From Methylocapsa acidiphila B2 (GTDB lineage Bacteria; Pseudomonadota; Alphaproteobacteria; Rhizobiales; Beijerinckiaceae), in NCBI RefSeq assembly GCF_000427445.1, contig NZ_KE386496.1, positions 806,001 through 870,000 of the forward strand: a DNA stretch of 64,000 nucleotides, in the 5' to 3' direction. Below the pieces are notes generated by a model. That model did not search any database. It was not told where the DNA came from and saw only the letters and a program-made list of their open reading frames with translations. Shown one piece after another: positions 62,769 through 64,000 of the stretch. A program made the translations under genes and the position numbers. Numbering within the stretch: position 1 is the stretch's first letter; every line of letters starts with the position of its first letter.

Positions 62769-63136
62769 TCTTCGAGCCTCCGGCCTGGCGCGCAATCGCC
62801 TGCTGATTGCGGCGCGCGCTTGTCTTCTCATCGGTGCGCCGCAATGCTAGCGGGGCAATCCTAACGTTTCGTATTCGACTAAAAAGCGAAACCTCAAGAC
62901 CGGGCGCGCCGCCGTTTTCGTTCCCGCGCGAGGACAAGACCTTGCGCGAGGGCGAGAAGCTTCGACCAAATCTGCGCTTACGGGTGATATTGCGGTTGCG
63001 CCAACGCCAGCCGATGCCTAACTCCATGCCATATCAAATGCAAGCACGGCGGCCAAACCAGACTCCGGGACAAGATTTTGGACCGAGTCGCACCAAATCT
63101 GGCGTCCGATCTTTAGGATCAAGAAACTCAAGCAGC
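62769..63136. other. Intergenic region between bamE and the Cbp3-like gene
   Basis: 368 bases between divergent genes. The Cbp3-like frame stays open upstream but codons there are not family-like. No regulatory motif recognised. Confidence 0.5.
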
Positions 63137-63664
63137 ATGCTTTTTCCGTTCGTCCGCCGCGCCGCTAACCGAAAAATGATTGATCGCCTCCATGGCGAGA
63201 TCGTTGCCGCCGCCCGTAACCCGATTTTGTTTACGGATTATGCGATCGAAGACAATTTCGAGGGGCGCTTCGAGGCGGTCACGCTCCACGCGGCGCTCGT
63301 CCTTCGGCGCCTCAATGCGATGCCGCGCCCGGGACCGGAATTGGCGCAGGACCTGATTGACGCCGTCTTTCGTCATTTCGATATCGCCTTGCGCGAGACG
63401 GGGATCGGCGACATCGCGGTGCCGAAACGAATGAAAACCTTGGCCGAAGCCTTTCTCGGCCGCGGCGCCGCCTATGACCGCGCTCTCACCAGCGGCGAAG
63501 AAGTCCTCGCCGCGACGCTCGCCCGTAATGTCTATGCGGATCGCACAAACGCGATCCGTCTTTCACGCTATGTCAAAGCGACGGATCGCGCGCTTGAAAC
63601 GGCTCAGCTCGAGGTCTTTTCCATCGGGCCTGTCCCGTTTCCGGAACCGTCGGCGATCGCTTGA
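63137..63664 (+). CDS. Ubiquinol-cytochrome c chaperone (Cbp3-like)
   Basis: 175 residues matching the ubiquinol-cytochrome C chaperone family (PF03981), needed for assembly of the bc1 complex. Features: RRAANRKMIDRLHGEIVAAAR near the start, LFTDYAIEDNFEGRFEAVTLHAALVLRRL, FRHFDIALRETGIGDIAVPKRMKTLAEAF and the following short helix. The start at 63137 (MLFPFVRR) fits family length; the ribosome site is weak. The next gene is DUF177, the usual rhizobial order. Confidence 0.88.
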   Translation: MLFPFVRRAANRKMIDRLHGEIVAAARNPILFTDYAIEDNFEGRFEAVTLHAALVLRRLNAMPRPGPELAQDLIDAVFRHFDIALRETGIGDIAVPKRMKTLAEAFLGRGAAYDRALTSGEEVLAATLARNVYADRTNAIRLSRYVKATDRALETAQLEVFSIGPVPFPEPSAIA

Positions 63665-63836
63665 GCCAATCTCGTCGCCTACCTTTGGCCAATTCAGCCC
63701 CCAGCCCACCGATTCTGTGCGCGCGACATAAAATCAAGCGGGACATTTGAGTGTTCGTTATCTATTTGCAACGGCGAGGGGCGGCGGGATCGCGCGATCA
63801 AGCGCTTTCGCCGCCAGCGCGATTGAGGCGACTGCG

Positions 63837-64000
63837 ATGAAGTCGAAAGGCGATCTTGGTTCAAGATCTCAACGGACTGACGCCGGCAAAGCGCCGCCGC
63901 TTCCGCGCGGAGAAAATTTTTCGCGGCTGCTGTCTGTCGACGACGTGCCGGACGAGGGGCTTAAGATTTCCTTCCGCGCAGACGAAGGCGAATGCGGGGC
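63837..64000 (+). CDS. DUF177 (YceD) family protein, 5' part
   Basis: The first 54 codons, cut by the window end. NFSRLLSVDDVPDEGLKIS and the following acidic residues DEGE resemble the start of alphaproteobacterial YceD/DUF177 proteins, which are linked to 23S rRNA maturation and usually precede plsX/fabH. ATG at 63837. Confidence 0.75.
   Translation, partial: MKSKGDLGSRSQRTDAGKAPPLPRGENFSRLLSVDDVPDEGLKISFRADEGECG

Overview
The window is high-GC, gene-dense chromosomal DNA of an alphaproteobacterium, most likely order Hyphomicrobiales (Rhizobiales). The evidence is conserved gene neighbourhoods: a divL homologue next to a tsaE-phosphotransferase fusion and murU; ribH-nusB-thiL-hppA followed by bamE, a Cbp3-like chaperone and DUF177; a PmtA-type phospholipid N-methyltransferase; and a class I PHA synthase beside a universal stress protein and an alcohol dehydrogenase. 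A methylotroph or methanotroph relative (Beijerinckiaceae/Methylocystaceae) would fit, but no diagnostic C1 gene is present, so the family is a guess. No phage, insertion sequence, CRISPR array or rRNA was seen. There are two tRNA genes.

Layout. 1-7.0 kb: a TonB-like 3' end, tRNA-Pro, the periplasmic protease DegP, a DUF2252 protein, a set of small genes (DUF6156, YbjQ, SRPBCC, a glycosyltransferase-like protein) and a YpfJ-type zinc protease. 7.2-13.6 kb: a family-4-like uracil-DNA glycosylase, ETF-ubiquinone oxidoreductase, Sua5, and an acyl-CoA dehydrogenase translationally coupled to an enoyl-CoA hydratase. 13.6-22 kb: a YfhO-type membrane protein with a secreted partner, a nitroreductase, an HTH/coiled-coil protein with its own palindromic operator, a cupin and a DUF3772 MscS channel. 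22-25 kb: the EF-P modification set epmB-epmA divergent from efp. 25-32 kb: a small NepR-like gene, an FAD-dependent reductase, aspartase, a pentapeptide-repeat protein and Tex. 32.2-33.9 kb: tRNA-Ser followed by a lower-GC EVE/VOC/MarR cassette that looks acquired.

34.0-40.2 kb is a membrane-lipid block: acyltransferase and phosphatidylserine decarboxylase (overlapping genes), a membrane-anchored class III aminotransferase, an Mpo1-like membrane protein, PmtA and a GT4 glycosyltransferase. 40.9-45.9 kb holds the DivL homologue, whose phospho-acceptor His is replaced by Tyr, then TsaE-AmgK and MurU (tRNA t6A formation and MurNAc recycling). 46-50.7 kb: a ComM-like ATPase, an AGE-family epimerase and bifunctional HldE. 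51-57 kb: universal stress protein, alcohol dehydrogenase, a phosphotransferase/ATPase, a stand-alone receiver and PhaC, a gene set often tied to low-oxygen metabolism; two Crp/Fnr-type core sites lie in its intergenic regions. 57.3-64 kb: ribH, nusB, a GFA protein, thiL, the proton-pumping pyrophosphatase hppA, bamE, the cytochrome bc1 chaperone and the start of a DUF177 gene.

The most notable candidates for follow-up are the membrane-anchored aminotransferase in the lipid block, the NepR-like small gene with a possible EcfG promoter, the autoregulated HTH/coiled-coil protein, the uracil-DNA glycosylase that has lost two Fe-S ligand cysteines, and the large hairpin repeats. No clearly undescribed multi-gene system could be proven from sequence alone.
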